A DNA stretch of 64,000 nt. Origin: Arthrobacter sp. B2a2-09 (GTDB taxonomy: Bacteria > Actinomycetota > Actinomycetes > Actinomycetales > Micrococcaceae). The stretch lies in contig NZ_JAMXIC010000022.1 in assembly GCF_027587375.1 (NCBI RefSeq), positions 1 through 64,000 of the forward strand, read 5' to 3'. This document shows positions 1 through 7,283 of the stretch, in pieces. The notes beneath the pieces are model-generated. The model made no database searches. It worked only from the letters and a program-made list of their open reading frames with translations, and was not told the origin of the DNA. Numbering within the stretch: position 1 is the stretch's first letter; each line of letters starts with the position of its first letter. A program made the position numbers and the translations under genes.

Positions 1-1
1 G

Positions 2-43
2 ATCAACCAACCCAAGGAAACCACCGAACAGTTAGCCGCCTAA
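2..43 (+). CDS. 3' end of an unidentified CDS
   Basis: Thirteen codons followed by TAA (ending in EQLAA) are open from the window edge. The frame has actinobacterial composition and is followed by a tandem repeat and a terminator, as expected behind a gene. The visible part is too short to name. In mycobacteria the gene next to the bS22 peptide gene is an epimerase-like gene (galE2), but nothing here proves that match. Confidence 0.35.
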   Translation: MNQPKETTEQLAA

Positions 44-75
44 CTCCCGCTGGTACCGTTCAGCTTGAAAAATTC

Positions 76-203
76 CGAAACACCCGACATACGTGAGCGA
101 GCGTCATCGAAACACCCGACATACGTGAGCGAGCGTCATCGAAACACCCGACATACGTGAGCGAGCGTCATCGAAACACCATGCATAAGTGAGCGAGCGT
201 CGT
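76..203. repeat. Tandem repeat, 4 x 32 bp
   Basis: Four head-to-tail 32-bp units start at 76, 108, 140 and 172. The first three are identical, and the fourth differs at several positions in its middle. Each unit begins CGAAACACC and carries GTGAGCGAGCGTC. There are no spacers. The array lies between the end of a plus-strand frame and the terminator of the minus-strand bS22 gene, so it sits at a convergent gene end. Confidence 0.9.
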
Positions 204-221
204 CGGGGGCGCGGACGCAAA

Positions 222-253
222 AATGCCCGCCGCCTCGGGAGGCAACGGGCATT
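222..253 (-). terminator. Terminator of the bS22 gene
   Basis: A perfect stem AATGCCCG / CGGGCATT encloses a second small GCCTC/GAGGC stem. On the minus strand it lies 20 bases beyond the stop codon of the bS22 gene. The flanking A/T bases on either side would let it work in both directions. Confidence 0.75.
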
Positions 254-272
254 CACGCTGTAGGAAGTATCT

Positions 273-371
273 CTACTTCTTATTGCGACGCTGGTGGCGG
301 GTCTTACGAAGCAGTTTGCGGTGCTTCTTCTTGGCCATACGCTTGCGGCGCTTCTTAATAACTGAACCCAC
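273..371 (-). CDS. Small ribosomal subunit protein bS22 (AURKAIP1/COX24 domain)
   Basis: A 32-residue, extremely basic peptide: V/MGSVIKKRRKR, then MAKKKHRK, LLRKTRHQRRNKK. This matches the AURKAIP1/COX24 family of actinobacteria, identified in mycobacterial ribosomes as bS22, which lies in the 30S subunit near the decoding region. It starts with GTG at 371 behind AAGGAA and ends with TAG. Its terminator follows at 222-253. The HTH gene upstream (544-756) is its usual partner: in M. tuberculosis the same pair is Rv0500A-Rv0500B. Its size places it below most ORF callers. Confidence 0.92.
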   Translation of the reverse strand: MGSVIKKRRKRMAKKKHRKLLRKTRHQRRNKK

Positions 372-543
372 GTAAGTTCCTTACCAAACTAGATTGAGAT
401 TCTGTCTGCTGGGTGAGGTCCTTGAACTGAGCAACAGACTTTACAACTGACAGATTCTTACAATGACGTAAAACGTTCCTTAACAGGGTACCGCCTATCG
501 GGGGCACCCAATGACCGTTGGCCCCGAGGGAACCAAGCAAGAC

Positions 544-756
544 TCAAGCTGTCTCCGAGTGTCCGTCGACGACCGCGCCCTTGAGGTACTGGCTCACAGC
601 TTCTTCGGGGACACGGAATGATCGTCCAAAACGGACGGCTGGCATTTCTCCCGAGTGGACCAGGCGGTACACGGTCATTTTGGAAACCCGGAGGACTTCG
701 GCAACTTCAGCCACTGTCATGAAACGCGCGTTCGAGAAGTTAGTCTCTGCGGACAT
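544..756 (-). CDS. Excisionase/MerR-type helix-turn-helix protein (Rv0500A-like)
   Basis: A 70-residue protein with one winged HTH of the excisionase family: FMTVAEVAEVLRVSKMTVY (about 12-30), then GEMPAVRFGRSFRVPEEAVSQYL. It probably binds DNA as a small transcription factor; the target is unknown. The start ATG at 754-756 has GGAG seven bases upstream. It lies upstream of bS22 on the same strand with a 172-base gap, the same order as Rv0500A-Rv0500B in mycobacteria. There these genes follow proC, which here lies about 11.5 kb away. It is shorter than, and different from, Streptomyces BldC. Confidence 0.8.
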   Translation of the reverse strand: MSAETNFSNARFMTVAEVAEVLRVSKMTVYRLVHSGEMPAVRFGRSFRVPEEAVSQYLKGAVVDGHSETA

Positions 757-914
757 TTCTCCATATTCCTTTGCTCTCAGCGGTTAGCGGCGAACCCCAG
801 CATTCATTACCTGGTGTGCCGATGCTGAGCCATCAAACAACCATGTGCTAGATACTCTAGAGGCTGCTGGTACCAAAGTGAAAGTCTTTCGGCCAACTGA
901 GAGCGCGGGTTTCG

Positions 915-2057
915 CTAGCCGGCAGTTGCCACCCGACGCTTGCGGGCCGAGGCCGCCAGCTGGTTCAGGACGGACACCGTGACGTCCCATTCCATGCAGG
1001 CGTCGGTGACGCTCTGGCCGTACACCAACTCTTGTTCGCCAGCCAGCTGCCGCTCCACATCCAGGTTCTGCGCCCCACCAACAAGGAAGCTCTCCAGCAT
1101 GACGCCGGCAATCGGCGAAGCAACGTCATCTTCCAACTGCGCACCGATCTCCAGGGCGACTTCGGCCTGGCGGTGATGGCTCTTGCCGCTGTTGGCATGG
1201 CTCGCGTCAACGATCAGCCGCGGATTCAGCCCCTTCGCCGAAAGCTTCTCCGACGCAGCAGCGACATGCTCGGCAGCGTAGTTCGGACCCTTTCGGCCAC
1301 CGCGCAGGATCACATGTGTGTCCGGGTTTCCCGAGGTTGCCACCAGGGCGGCGCGGCCATCGCCGTCGATCCCCAAGAACGCCTGCGGTGCGGCAGAGGC
1401 ACCGCAGGCATCGATCGCTACCTGGAGGTCGCCGTCGGTCCCGTTCTTGAACCCGATCGGCATGGACAGCCCGGAGGCGAGCTGACGGTGGATCTGGCTC
1501 TCGGTGGTGCGCGCACCAATGGCGCCCCACGCCACGAGGTCTGCCATGTATTGCGGGCTGATAGGTTCCAGGAACTCGGTGGCGGTCGGCAGGCCCAGGG
1601 CCGTGACTTGCTGAAGGAATCCACGCGCTGCACGGAGTCCGGCCGCGATGTCGTGGCTGCCGTCCAGGTGGGGATCGTTGATGAGGCCCTTCCAGCCCAC
1701 CGTGGTCCGCGGCTTCTCGAAGTAGGCCCGCATGACGATCAAAAGGTCTTCTTTGTGTTTCTCCGCCTGGCTGACCAGCCGGCGTGCGTATTCAAGGCCG
1801 GCCTTTGGATCGTGGATGGAGCACGGGCCCACGATCACCAGGAGGCGATCGTCCACGCCGTCCATGATGGCGCGGACTCCATCGCGCCCGCGCTCGACGA
1901 CGGCGGAGGCCCTCGCGTCAAGCGGCAGTTCCGCGCTGATTTCCTGCGGCGTGGGGAGCGGCTCGAAGCGGCTGACGCGCAGGTTCGACGTCGAGTGCGC
2001 GCCGGCACTCTCGACGTCGACGTTTAGTGTGGTGGGCTCTGCGGCGATGCTGGTCAT
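915..2057 (-). CDS. aroG: 3-deoxy-7-phosphoheptulonate synthase, class I
   Basis: A 380-residue DAHP synthase, the first enzyme of the shikimate pathway, which condenses phosphoenolpyruvate with erythrose 4-phosphate. Class I signatures are clear: GPCSIHDP (77-84, metal-binding Cys), YFEKPRTTVGWKG (112-124, catalytic Lys) and GARTTESQIHR (181-191). The length is normal for the AroF/G/H family. The ATG at 2055-2057 follows AGGACACCTTTC. It is transcribed behind a 19-codon aromatic leader peptide and a set of complementary RNA segments (2093-2230), so ribosome-mediated attenuation is likely on top of allosteric control. Which aromatic amino acid inhibits the enzyme cannot be told from the sequence; aroG is used loosely here. 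Confidence 0.95.
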   Translation of the reverse strand: MTSIAAEPTTLNVDVESAGAHSTSNLRVSRFEPLPTPQEISAELPLDARASAVVERGRDGVRAIMDGVDDRLLVIVGPCSIHDPKAGLEYARRLVSQAEKHKEDLLIVMRAYFEKPRTTVGWKGLINDPHLDGSHDIAAGLRAARGFLQQVTALGLPTATEFLEPISPQYMADLVAWGAIGARTTESQIHRQLASGLSMPIGFKNGTDGDLQVAIDACGASAAPQAFLGIDGDGRAALVATSGNPDTHVILRGGRKGPNYAAEHVAAASEKLSAKGLNPRLIVDASHANSGKSHHRQAEVALEIGAQLEDDVASPIAGVMLESFLVGGAQNLDVERQLAGEQELVYGQSVTDACMEWDVTVSVLNQLAASARKRRVATAG

Positions 2058-2092
2058 GAAAGGTGTCCTGTTCCGGAGAGGAGCGGACCCTA

Positions 2093-2200
2093 CTCAGAGC
2101 CCGCCTGGAAATGGCGAAGGGCAGAGAATGATCTCTGCCCTGTTGGCTCTGAAGGAAAGTTGGATGCGTGTCAGTTAGACGCGGGCCCCTCCAGAGCCAA
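2093..2200 (-). promoter_or_regulatory. Candidate attenuator of aroG: three competing segments plus a hairpin
   Basis: In transcript order: segment A TTGGCTCTG (2200-2192, codons 11-13 of the leader), segment B TCAGAGCCAA (2152-2143), a perfect 9-bp hairpin GGGCAGAGA/TCTCTGCCC with a 4-base loop (2140-2119), and segment C GGGCTCTGAG (2102-2093). A can pair with B over nine bases, and B can pair with C over eight. The two pairings exclude each other. A ribosome held at the Trp/Tyr/Phe codons would cover A and release B for C. Whether the outcome is termination at the 2119-2140 hairpin or masking of the aroG ribosome site cannot be decided by eye. Confidence 0.65.
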
Positions 2201-2230
2201 CGAAAAATACGCATACCAACGGTTAGTCAT
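2171..2230 (-). CDS. Aromatic leader peptide of aroG
   Basis: ATG at 2230 opens MTNRWYAYFSLALEGPASN, then TGA. Four of codons 5-9 are Trp, Tyr, Tyr and Phe, the three end products of the pathway that aroG starts. The stop falls between complementary segments A and B, as in classical amino-acid attenuators. There is no Shine-Dalgarno sequence. Instead a TATGGT box ends six bases before the A of ATG, so the transcript probably begins at the start codon (leaderless). The peptide itself needs no other function. Confidence 0.7.
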   Translation of the reverse strand: MTNRWYAYFSLALEGPASN

Positions 2231-2236
2231 AGCCAA

Positions 2237-2266
2237 ACCATAGCGTCAGGCTCCGGATGCCCGCAA
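2237..2266 (-). promoter_or_regulatory. Promoter of the aroG leader transcript
   Basis: On the minus strand TTGCGG (2266-2261), an 18-base spacer and TATGGT (2242-2237) are followed six bases later by the ATG of the leader peptide. The spacing predicts transcription beginning at or beside that A. Confidence 0.5.
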
Positions 2267-2287
2267 ATCGAAATGCAACGACATCAA

Positions 2288-2302
2288 GGGAAACCGCTTC
2301 CC
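2288..2302. promoter_or_regulatory. Candidate LacI-family operator
   Basis: GGGAAACCGCTTCCC contains the AAnCGnTT core typical of LacI/GalR-family operators, flanked by GGG/CCC. It lies 76 bases before the start of the LacI-type gene at 2378, so autoregulation is the simplest reading. It also lies just upstream of the aroG leader promoter on the other strand. Confidence 0.45.
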
Positions 2303-2377
2303 CACGCACTATAAACTTCACCTCAGAAGAAATGTTGCCGCTTTGGAACACGGCGGCAGCGCTCCAGGAAGGAAACC

Positions 2378-3391
2378 ATGCCAGGCAGAAGAAACACCCG
2401 GCGGGTGGGCATCGCAGATGTGGCATCCATGGCCGGCGTTTCGCATGCCACGGTTTCCCGCGTCATGAACGGTAACACCACCGTGGACGCGGACATTGCG
2501 GCTCGCGTGCGCGCAGCCGCTTCCGAGCTGAAATACAAGCCAAACCCGGTAGGCCGAAGCCTGGCCCTGGGAAAGACGGACACTATCGGAATCGTGGTGC
2601 CGGACCTGTCCAATCCCACGTTCCAGGCCATTCTTCGCGGGCTGAGTATTGCCGCCGCCCGCGATGGCTACCGCGTGTTGATCGCCGACTCGTCCGAGGT
2701 CTCCAGTGAGGAAGCAATCCTCGCCGGGGAAGCCCGGAGGCGATGCGACGGCGTCGTTCTTTGCGCCCCCCGCATGAGCGACGCAGAACTGGAAGAACTG
2801 GCCCCCACGCTCTATCCGCTCGTCCTCATCAACCGGACCACCGAGTCGGTACCGACTCCCAGCCTCGTGGTGGATTACGGCCAAGGCATCCAGGAACTTG
2901 CCGCCCACCTGGTTGGGCTGGGCCATCGCAAACTGGCCTATCTGACGGGACCGGACCGCAGCGCGTCCAACGTGCAGCGCCTCCGCGGGCTCGAGAAGTT
3001 CACGGCCGAATTCCCGAACGTCGAATTGCAGTTCATTCCTGGCGGCAACACGTTCGACGCCGGATTCGAGTCGAGCGATGCAGTCGCCTCGTGCGGTGCC
3101 ACCGGCATCCTCGTCTTCAACGACGTCGCGGCGATGGGCCTCTTGAGCGGACTAAGCGAGCGCGGGATCCGCGTGCCGGAAGACTTGTCGCTCACCGGGT
3201 TCGATGACATGCCCTTTGCCCGGTACACCATGCCTCCACTGACCACCGCGGCCGTGCCGATCTCCGAGCTCGGAGACCTTGCGTGGCGCCGCATGCGGGA
3301 GCAGATCCAGACCAACGACGCCGCCTCCCCCACGAACTACTTCCCGCCGCGGATTGAGCTCAGGGGCAGCACCGGCCCCGTCAAGGCCTAG
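2378..3391 (+). CDS. LacI-family transcriptional regulator
   Basis: A 337-residue LacI/GalR regulator. The HTH is at the N terminus (VGIADVASMAGVSHATVSRVMNGN, about 10-33) with the hinge-helix segment after it, followed by a periplasmic-binding-protein-like sugar sensor (IGIVVPDLSNPTF, about 69-81; GFDDMPFA near 270). The ATG at 2378 follows AGGAAGGAAACC. It is divergent from the aroG leader, and its last 11 bases overlap the end of the convergent FCD regulator. No sugar gene adjoins it, so its ligand is unknown; it may act elsewhere. Confidence 0.9.
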   Translation: MPGRRNTRRVGIADVASMAGVSHATVSRVMNGNTTVDADIAARVRAAASELKYKPNPVGRSLALGKTDTIGIVVPDLSNPTFQAILRGLSIAAARDGYRVLIADSSEVSSEEAILAGEARRRCDGVVLCAPRMSDAELEELAPTLYPLVLINRTTESVPTPSLVVDYGQGIQELAAHLVGLGHRKLAYLTGPDRSASNVQRLRGLEKFTAEFPNVELQFIPGGNTFDAGFESSDAVASCGATGILVFNDVAAMGLLSGLSERGIRVPEDLSLTGFDDMPFARYTMPPLTTAAVPISELGDLAWRRMREQIQTNDAASPTNYFPPRIELRGSTGPVKA

Positions 3392-4085
3392 TTTCCGCAG
3401 GGGCCTGTCCCAGCCCGGCCTCCCGATAGTACCCCTCGATGTGTGCGGCCACGAGCGTCGCTGCCCGGCCACCGTCGCCGTCGTTCACTGCCTCCAAAAT
3501 GGCGCGATGCTCGGACCTCAGGCGATGGGCGGTGCTATCCCAATCCGGCAGGTTTGCCGTGAGCGCCGCGGCGTAACCCTCAATCGCCTCACGCAGTGAA
3601 CCCATGATGGTGCTCACCACGGCATTTCCCGCGGCTTCCGCCAGCGCCAAGTGGAAGGCGACGTCCAGTGCGAGGAAGTCGTCGACGGCGGGGCTCGCGT
3701 CCATCTCGCCCAGCAGCCTCGCTGCTTCCTTGAGTTCGGGGGCGTCGGCTTTGGCGCGGGACACCGCCCATGATTCGAGCAGGACCCGTGTTTCCACGAT
3801 GTCGGCGACCGGCAAATGCTGCGTGGCCACATGGAGGCGGAGCGCGGAGCCGAGGGCCGTGGCTGGTTCCGCGATGACCACCGTCCCGGCGTCCTTACCA
3901 GAACCGACACCTGCCCGCACCAAGCCCATGGCTTCCAGGATCCGGATGGCTTCGCGGACCGACGTCCGCGAAACTTCCAGCTGTTCGGCCAGCGCCCGCT
4001 CGGCGGGAAGCCGCCCACCAAGCACCAAATGGCCGTCGGACAATTGCTTTTCGATCCAACCCAGGACGAGCTCGTGCGTTCGCAT
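3381..4085 (-). CDS. lldR: GntR/FadR-family (FCD) regulator, LldR-like
   Basis: A 234-residue regulator with a winged HTH (LPAERALAEQLEVSRTSVREAIRILEAMGLV, about 27-57) and a C-terminal all-helical FCD ligand domain (ALDVAFHLALAEAAGNAVV). It is divergent from lldD and two TGGTnnnACCA operators lie between them, so it most likely represses lldD and itself and is released by L-lactate, as LldR does in Corynebacterium. A longer frame exists to 4118, but that start lies inside an operator. The ATG at 4083-4085 is preferred. It has no Shine-Dalgarno, and TACTAT ends six bases before it, suggesting a leaderless message. Confidence 0.85.
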   Translation of the reverse strand: MRTHELVLGWIEKQLSDGHLVLGGRLPAERALAEQLEVSRTSVREAIRILEAMGLVRAGVGSGKDAGTVVIAEPATALGSALRLHVATQHLPVADIVETRVLLESWAVSRAKADAPELKEAARLLGEMDASPAVDDFLALDVAFHLALAEAAGNAVVSTIMGSLREAIEGYAAALTANLPDWDSTAHRLRSEHRAILEAVNDGDGGRAATLVAAHIEGYYREAGLGQAPAETRP

Positions 4086-4101
4086 GGATAAATAGTAGTT
4101 G

Positions 4102-4118
4102 ATGTGGTTGGACCACAT
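4102..4118. promoter_or_regulatory. FCD-type operator 1 (lldR/lldD)
   Basis: A perfect palindrome ATGTGGT-TGG-ACCACAT with the TGGTnnnACCA core of FadR-subfamily regulators. It lies 17 bases from the lldR start and within the putative lldD promoter (TTGATG at 4099-4104, TAGAGT at 4123-4128). Confidence 0.8.
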
Positions 4119-4126
4119 GACATAGA

Positions 4127-4143
4127 GTGTGGTCTAACCACAT
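4127..4143. promoter_or_regulatory. FCD-type operator 2 (lldR/lldD)
   Basis: GTGTGGT-CTA-ACCACAT repeats the same core with one mismatch between arms. Its centre is 25 bases from that of operator 1 and it overlaps the predicted lldD transcription start. Confidence 0.78.
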
Positions 4144-4165
4144 CAAGCACACTGGAGACAGCACC

Positions 4166-5464
4166 ATGACGCAGACCGTCCAGCCGAGCAACGCGCCTTC
4201 CCTTGAGGTGCCCACGAACGTCCCCACCGCCGTCGGGCGCCCCGCAGCACTCAAGCGCCGGGTTCCCAAATACGCGGACCTGGCGCCGCTGATGAAGTTC
4301 AAGAAGCCCGAGTTCAGCAACGCGGCTAGGCTGCGCCGCGCATCCACCATTTGGGAACTGCGGGACATTGCCAAGCGACGCACTCCCCAGGCACCGTTCG
4401 ACTACACAGACGGCGCAGCGGAGGCGGAGATCACCCTTCGCCGGGCCCGCCAGGCGTTCCAGGACATCGAGTTCCGGCCGGGAATCCTGCGCGACGTCTC
4501 CAGCATCGACCTCGGCACCGAGATCCTGGGCAAGGAATCCCGGCTTCCGTTCGGCATCGCGCCTACGGGATTCACGCGCATGATGCAGTCGGAGGGTGAG
4601 TACGCGGGCTCGCAGGCCGCCGAGGCAGCTGGTATTCCGTACACTCTCTCCACGATGGGCACGGCTTCCATCGAGGACGTGGCTGCGGCGGCTCCGAACG
4701 GCCGCAATTGGTTCCAGCTTTACCTCTGGACAGACCGGGACCGTTCCCTGGAACTGATCGAGCGCGCCGCCAGGGCCGGAAACGACACCCTCATGGTCAC
4801 GGTGGACACCGCCGTCGCGGGCGCCCGGTTGCGGGACGTCCGCAACGGCATGACCATTCCGCCGGCGCTCACCGTGAAGACCGTTCTGGATGCCTCGTAC
4901 CGGCCCGCATGGTGGTTCAACTTCCTCACGCACGAGCCGCTAACCTTCGCCTCGCTCTCCCGCTACACCGGAACCGTGGCCGACCTCATCAACTCCATGT
5001 TCGATCCCACCCTGACCTTCGACGACCTCGACTGGCTGCGCGAAACCTGGAAGGGCAAGCTGGTAGTCAAGGGCATCCAGACTGTCGAAGATGCCCGCAA
5101 GGTGGTGGACCACGGCGCGGACGGCGTCGTGATCTCAAACCACGGCGGACGCCAACTGGACCGGGCACCGATTCCGCTGCACCTCGTTCCGGAGGTCTCC
5201 GCCGCACTGAAAGACAGCGAGGCGGCCGTCATCCTGGACACGGGCATCATGAGCGGTGCCGACATCGTGGCAGCCCTGGCCCTCGGCGCCGACTTCACGT
5301 TGATCGGCCGGGCCTACCTCTACGGGCTCATGGCCGGCGGGCGCGCGGGAGTGGACCGCACCATCCAGATCCTCGAGAAGGACATGGCCCGCACCATGGC
5401 CCTGCTCGGAGTCACCAAGATTTCGGAACTGAACCCGGACCACGTTCGGTTGCTGAGCAAGTAG
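4166..5464 (+). CDS. lldD: L-lactate dehydrogenase, FMN-dependent (alpha-hydroxy-acid oxidising)
   Basis: A 432-residue FMN enzyme that oxidises L-lactate to pyruvate and passes electrons to the quinone pool at the membrane. Family marks include FDYTDGAAEAE (about 78-88), PFGIAPTGFTRMM (128-140) and SNHGGRQLDRAP (324-335), where the His abstracts the substrate proton and the Arg binds the carboxylate. The start ATG at 4166 follows GGAG with eight bases between. An upstream in-frame ATG at 4127 lies in operator 2 and is rejected. Divergence from an FCD regulator with operators supports lactate as substrate, though other alpha-hydroxy acids are possible. Confidence 0.9.
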   Translation: MTQTVQPSNAPSLEVPTNVPTAVGRPAALKRRVPKYADLAPLMKFKKPEFSNAARLRRASTIWELRDIAKRRTPQAPFDYTDGAAEAEITLRRARQAFQDIEFRPGILRDVSSIDLGTEILGKESRLPFGIAPTGFTRMMQSEGEYAGSQAAEAAGIPYTLSTMGTASIEDVAAAAPNGRNWFQLYLWTDRDRSLELIERAARAGNDTLMVTVDTAVAGARLRDVRNGMTIPPALTVKTVLDASYRPAWWFNFLTHEPLTFASLSRYTGTVADLINSMFDPTLTFDDLDWLRETWKGKLVVKGIQTVEDARKVVDHGADGVVISNHGGRQLDRAPIPLHLVPEVSAALKDSEAAVILDTGIMSGADIVAALALGADFTLIGRAYLYGLMAGGRAGVDRTIQILEKDMARTMALLGVTKISELNPDHVRLLSK

Positions 5465-5512
5465 CTCGCAATAGGTGTCGTTTAGAGCCCTCTAAACGAC
5501 ACCTACTGCGAG
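5465..5512. terminator. Long palindrome, bidirectional terminator of lldD and gdhA
   Basis: CTCGCAATAGGTGTCGTTTA and its near-complement form a 22-bp stem with one mismatch around a GCCC loop, directly behind the lldD stop and 35 bases before the gdhA end. The right arm continues as CAGTTGGG. The element is related to the palindrome at 47438-47505. Confidence 0.75.
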
Positions 5513-5546
5513 TCAGTTGGGGTGGGTAGGCGGGAAGGGGGGCGCG

Positions 5547-6884
5547 CTAGATGAGGCCCTGCGCCAACATGGCGTCCGCGACCTTCACGAAGCCGCCGAT
5601 GTTGGCGCCCAGGACATAATTGCCCGGCGCCCCGTATTCCTCCGCAGTTTCGGCACAACGATCGTGGATGCCCACCATGATTTCCGTAAGGCGTGCTTCC
5701 GTGTGTTCGAAGGACCAGGAATCGCGGCTGGCGTTCTGCTGCATCTCCAACGCCGACGTCGCCACACCACCGGCGTTGGCTGCCTTGCCCGGGGCAAACA
5801 GGATGCCTGCGTCCTGGAACACCGCAACCGCTTCACGGGTGCAGGGCATGTTGGCGCCTTCGGCGACTGCCAGCAGACCGTTGCTGACGAGCTTGGCTGC
5901 GGCGTCGCCGTCGAGCTCGTTTTGCGTCGCGCACGGCAGCGCAACGGTGCCATTCACGTCCCAGACCGAGCCGCCGGCCACATAGTTGGCACCCTCGCGG
6001 CGCTCCGCGTATTCAGTGAGGCGGCCCCGTTCGACTTCCTTGATCCGGCGGAGCAGCGCGACATCGATGCCGGCCTCGTCAACCACATAACCCGCGGAAT
6101 CGGAACATGCCACCACGGTGGCGCCAAGGGCCTGGGCTTTGGCGATGGCGTAGATGGCCACGTTGCCCGAACCGGAGACCACGACGCGTTGGCCATCGAA
6201 GGACTGGCCCCGGGTCTTGAGCATCTCCTGGGCAAAGATGACCGTGCCGAAACCGGTGGCTTCCGGACGGACCAAGGAGCCGCCCCACGACATTCCCTTG
6301 CCCGTCAGCACACCCGACTCATAGCGGTTGGTGATGCGCTTGTACTGGCCGAACAGATAGCCGATCTCGCGGCCTCCCACGCCGATATCGCCGGCAGGAA
6401 CGTCCGTGTATTCGCCGATGTGGCGGTACAGCTCGGTCATGAAGGACTGGCAAAAGCGCATGACTTCGGCGTCGGAGCGGCCTCGGGGATCGAAGTCCGA
6501 GCCGCCCTTGCCGCCACCGATCGGCATGCCTGTCAGGGCATTCTTGAAGATCTGCTCGAAGCCGAGGAACTTGACGATGCCCAAGTAGACCGAGGGGTGG
6601 AAGCGCAGTCCACCCTTGTAGGGGCCCAAGGCTGAATTGAACTCAACGCGGAAACCACGGTTGACGTGCACGCGGCCAGCGTCGTCGGTCCACGGTACGC
6701 GGAAGATGATTTGGCGCTCCGGTTCGCACAGGCGCTCAAGGACAGCCCCTTCGAGGAATTCCGGGTGCCTGTCATGTACCGGGCCGAGGCTTTCAAAGAC
6801 CTCGGTGACGGCCTGGTGAAATTCCAGCTCGCCCGGGTTCCGCGCCAAGACGGTGTCCCGGACTGCTTCCAGCCTCGAATCCAT
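5547..6884 (-). CDS. gdhA: NADP-type glutamate dehydrogenase
   Basis: A 445-residue GdhA that reductively aminates 2-oxoglutarate to glutamate. The substrate/catalytic segment MPIGGGKGGSDFDPRG (120-135) and the earlier GPYKGGLRFHPSV carry the conserved lysines. GSGNVAIYA in the middle is the dinucleotide-binding turn. Length and motifs fit the hexameric NADP-dependent (anabolic) class; coenzyme choice is inferred from that similarity. The ATG at 6884 follows GGGAG. A longer frame to 6938 lacks a ribosome site. It is convergent with lldD and has no obvious partner. Confidence 0.93.
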   Translation of the reverse strand: MDSRLEAVRDTVLARNPGELEFHQAVTEVFESLGPVHDRHPEFLEGAVLERLCEPERQIIFRVPWTDDAGRVHVNRGFRVEFNSALGPYKGGLRFHPSVYLGIVKFLGFEQIFKNALTGMPIGGGKGGSDFDPRGRSDAEVMRFCQSFMTELYRHIGEYTDVPAGDIGVGGREIGYLFGQYKRITNRYESGVLTGKGMSWGGSLVRPEATGFGTVIFAQEMLKTRGQSFDGQRVVVSGSGNVAIYAIAKAQALGATVVACSDSAGYVVDEAGIDVALLRRIKEVERGRLTEYAERREGANYVAGGSVWDVNGTVALPCATQNELDGDAAAKLVSNGLLAVAEGANMPCTREAVAVFQDAGILFAPGKAANAGGVATSALEMQQNASRDSWSFEHTEARLTEIMVGIHDRCAETAEEYGAPGNYVLGANIGGFVKVADAMLAQGLI

Positions 6885-7054
6885 GTGACTCCCTACAACT
6901 TCTGCGCCGAAAGGCGGGTCTGCGTACAATCCCGCCATGCTCGCATCAGACCTGAAGCAGTCTCCATCCGAACCGATTATGACCAGGCAGCCCGCGAGGC
7001 AGCGGCCGTCGAAAAGCCCGGGGTTTCCAGGCTGGAGATTTCAAGACGGATCCT

Positions 7055-7243
7055 GTGGCCGGGAAGGAACACGTTCGAAGTTGCCCACATGTCGATGTCG
7101 AGCTCTACGGGTTTCACCCGGAGCAACCAGCTCTGCTCATCATCACCGGCCGGAACGACCGATACCCCTTCGTCTGGACCAAGACCCAGGAACAGATCCT
7201 CGCGAAAATCAACCGTCCCACAACTTCAGAAAAGCGACACTAG
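7055..7243 (+). pseudogene. Possible remnant CDS
   Basis: A GTG-started frame of 62 codons (…PEQPALLIITGRNDRYPFVWTKTQEQIL…) reads like protein, but nothing continues it upstream in the same frame and no ribosome site precedes it. I do not recognise the family. It may be the tail of a gene broken by a frameshift near 7040. The stretch 6885-7283 otherwise holds only overlapping frames with poor codon use. Confidence 0.25.
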
Positions 7244-7283
7244 ATCCGAAGGACCCCTTATGCGGGCCTCCGGCCGAGCCCAT

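Noticed and set aside
76..203. Possible CRISPR array
   Set aside because: The repeats abut with no spacers, the fourth unit is degenerate, and no cas gene is present.
1032..2027. 331-codon plus-strand frame opposite aroG
   Set aside because: It is the mirror frame of a GC-rich gene. It has no domain, no ribosome site, and the minus strand encodes a complete DAHP synthase.
1918..2214. Alternative aroG leader or N-terminal extension reading MRIFRWLWRG…
   Set aside because: The frame has no stop before it runs into the aroG region in the wrong frame, no promoter spacing or ribosome site fits its ATG, and the MTNRWYAYF frame ends correctly between the complementary segments.
3614..4933. 439-codon minus-strand frame
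   Set aside because: It runs through the FCD regulator in another frame and then opposite lldD, and across both operators. Arg/Pro/Gly-rich composition of a shadow.
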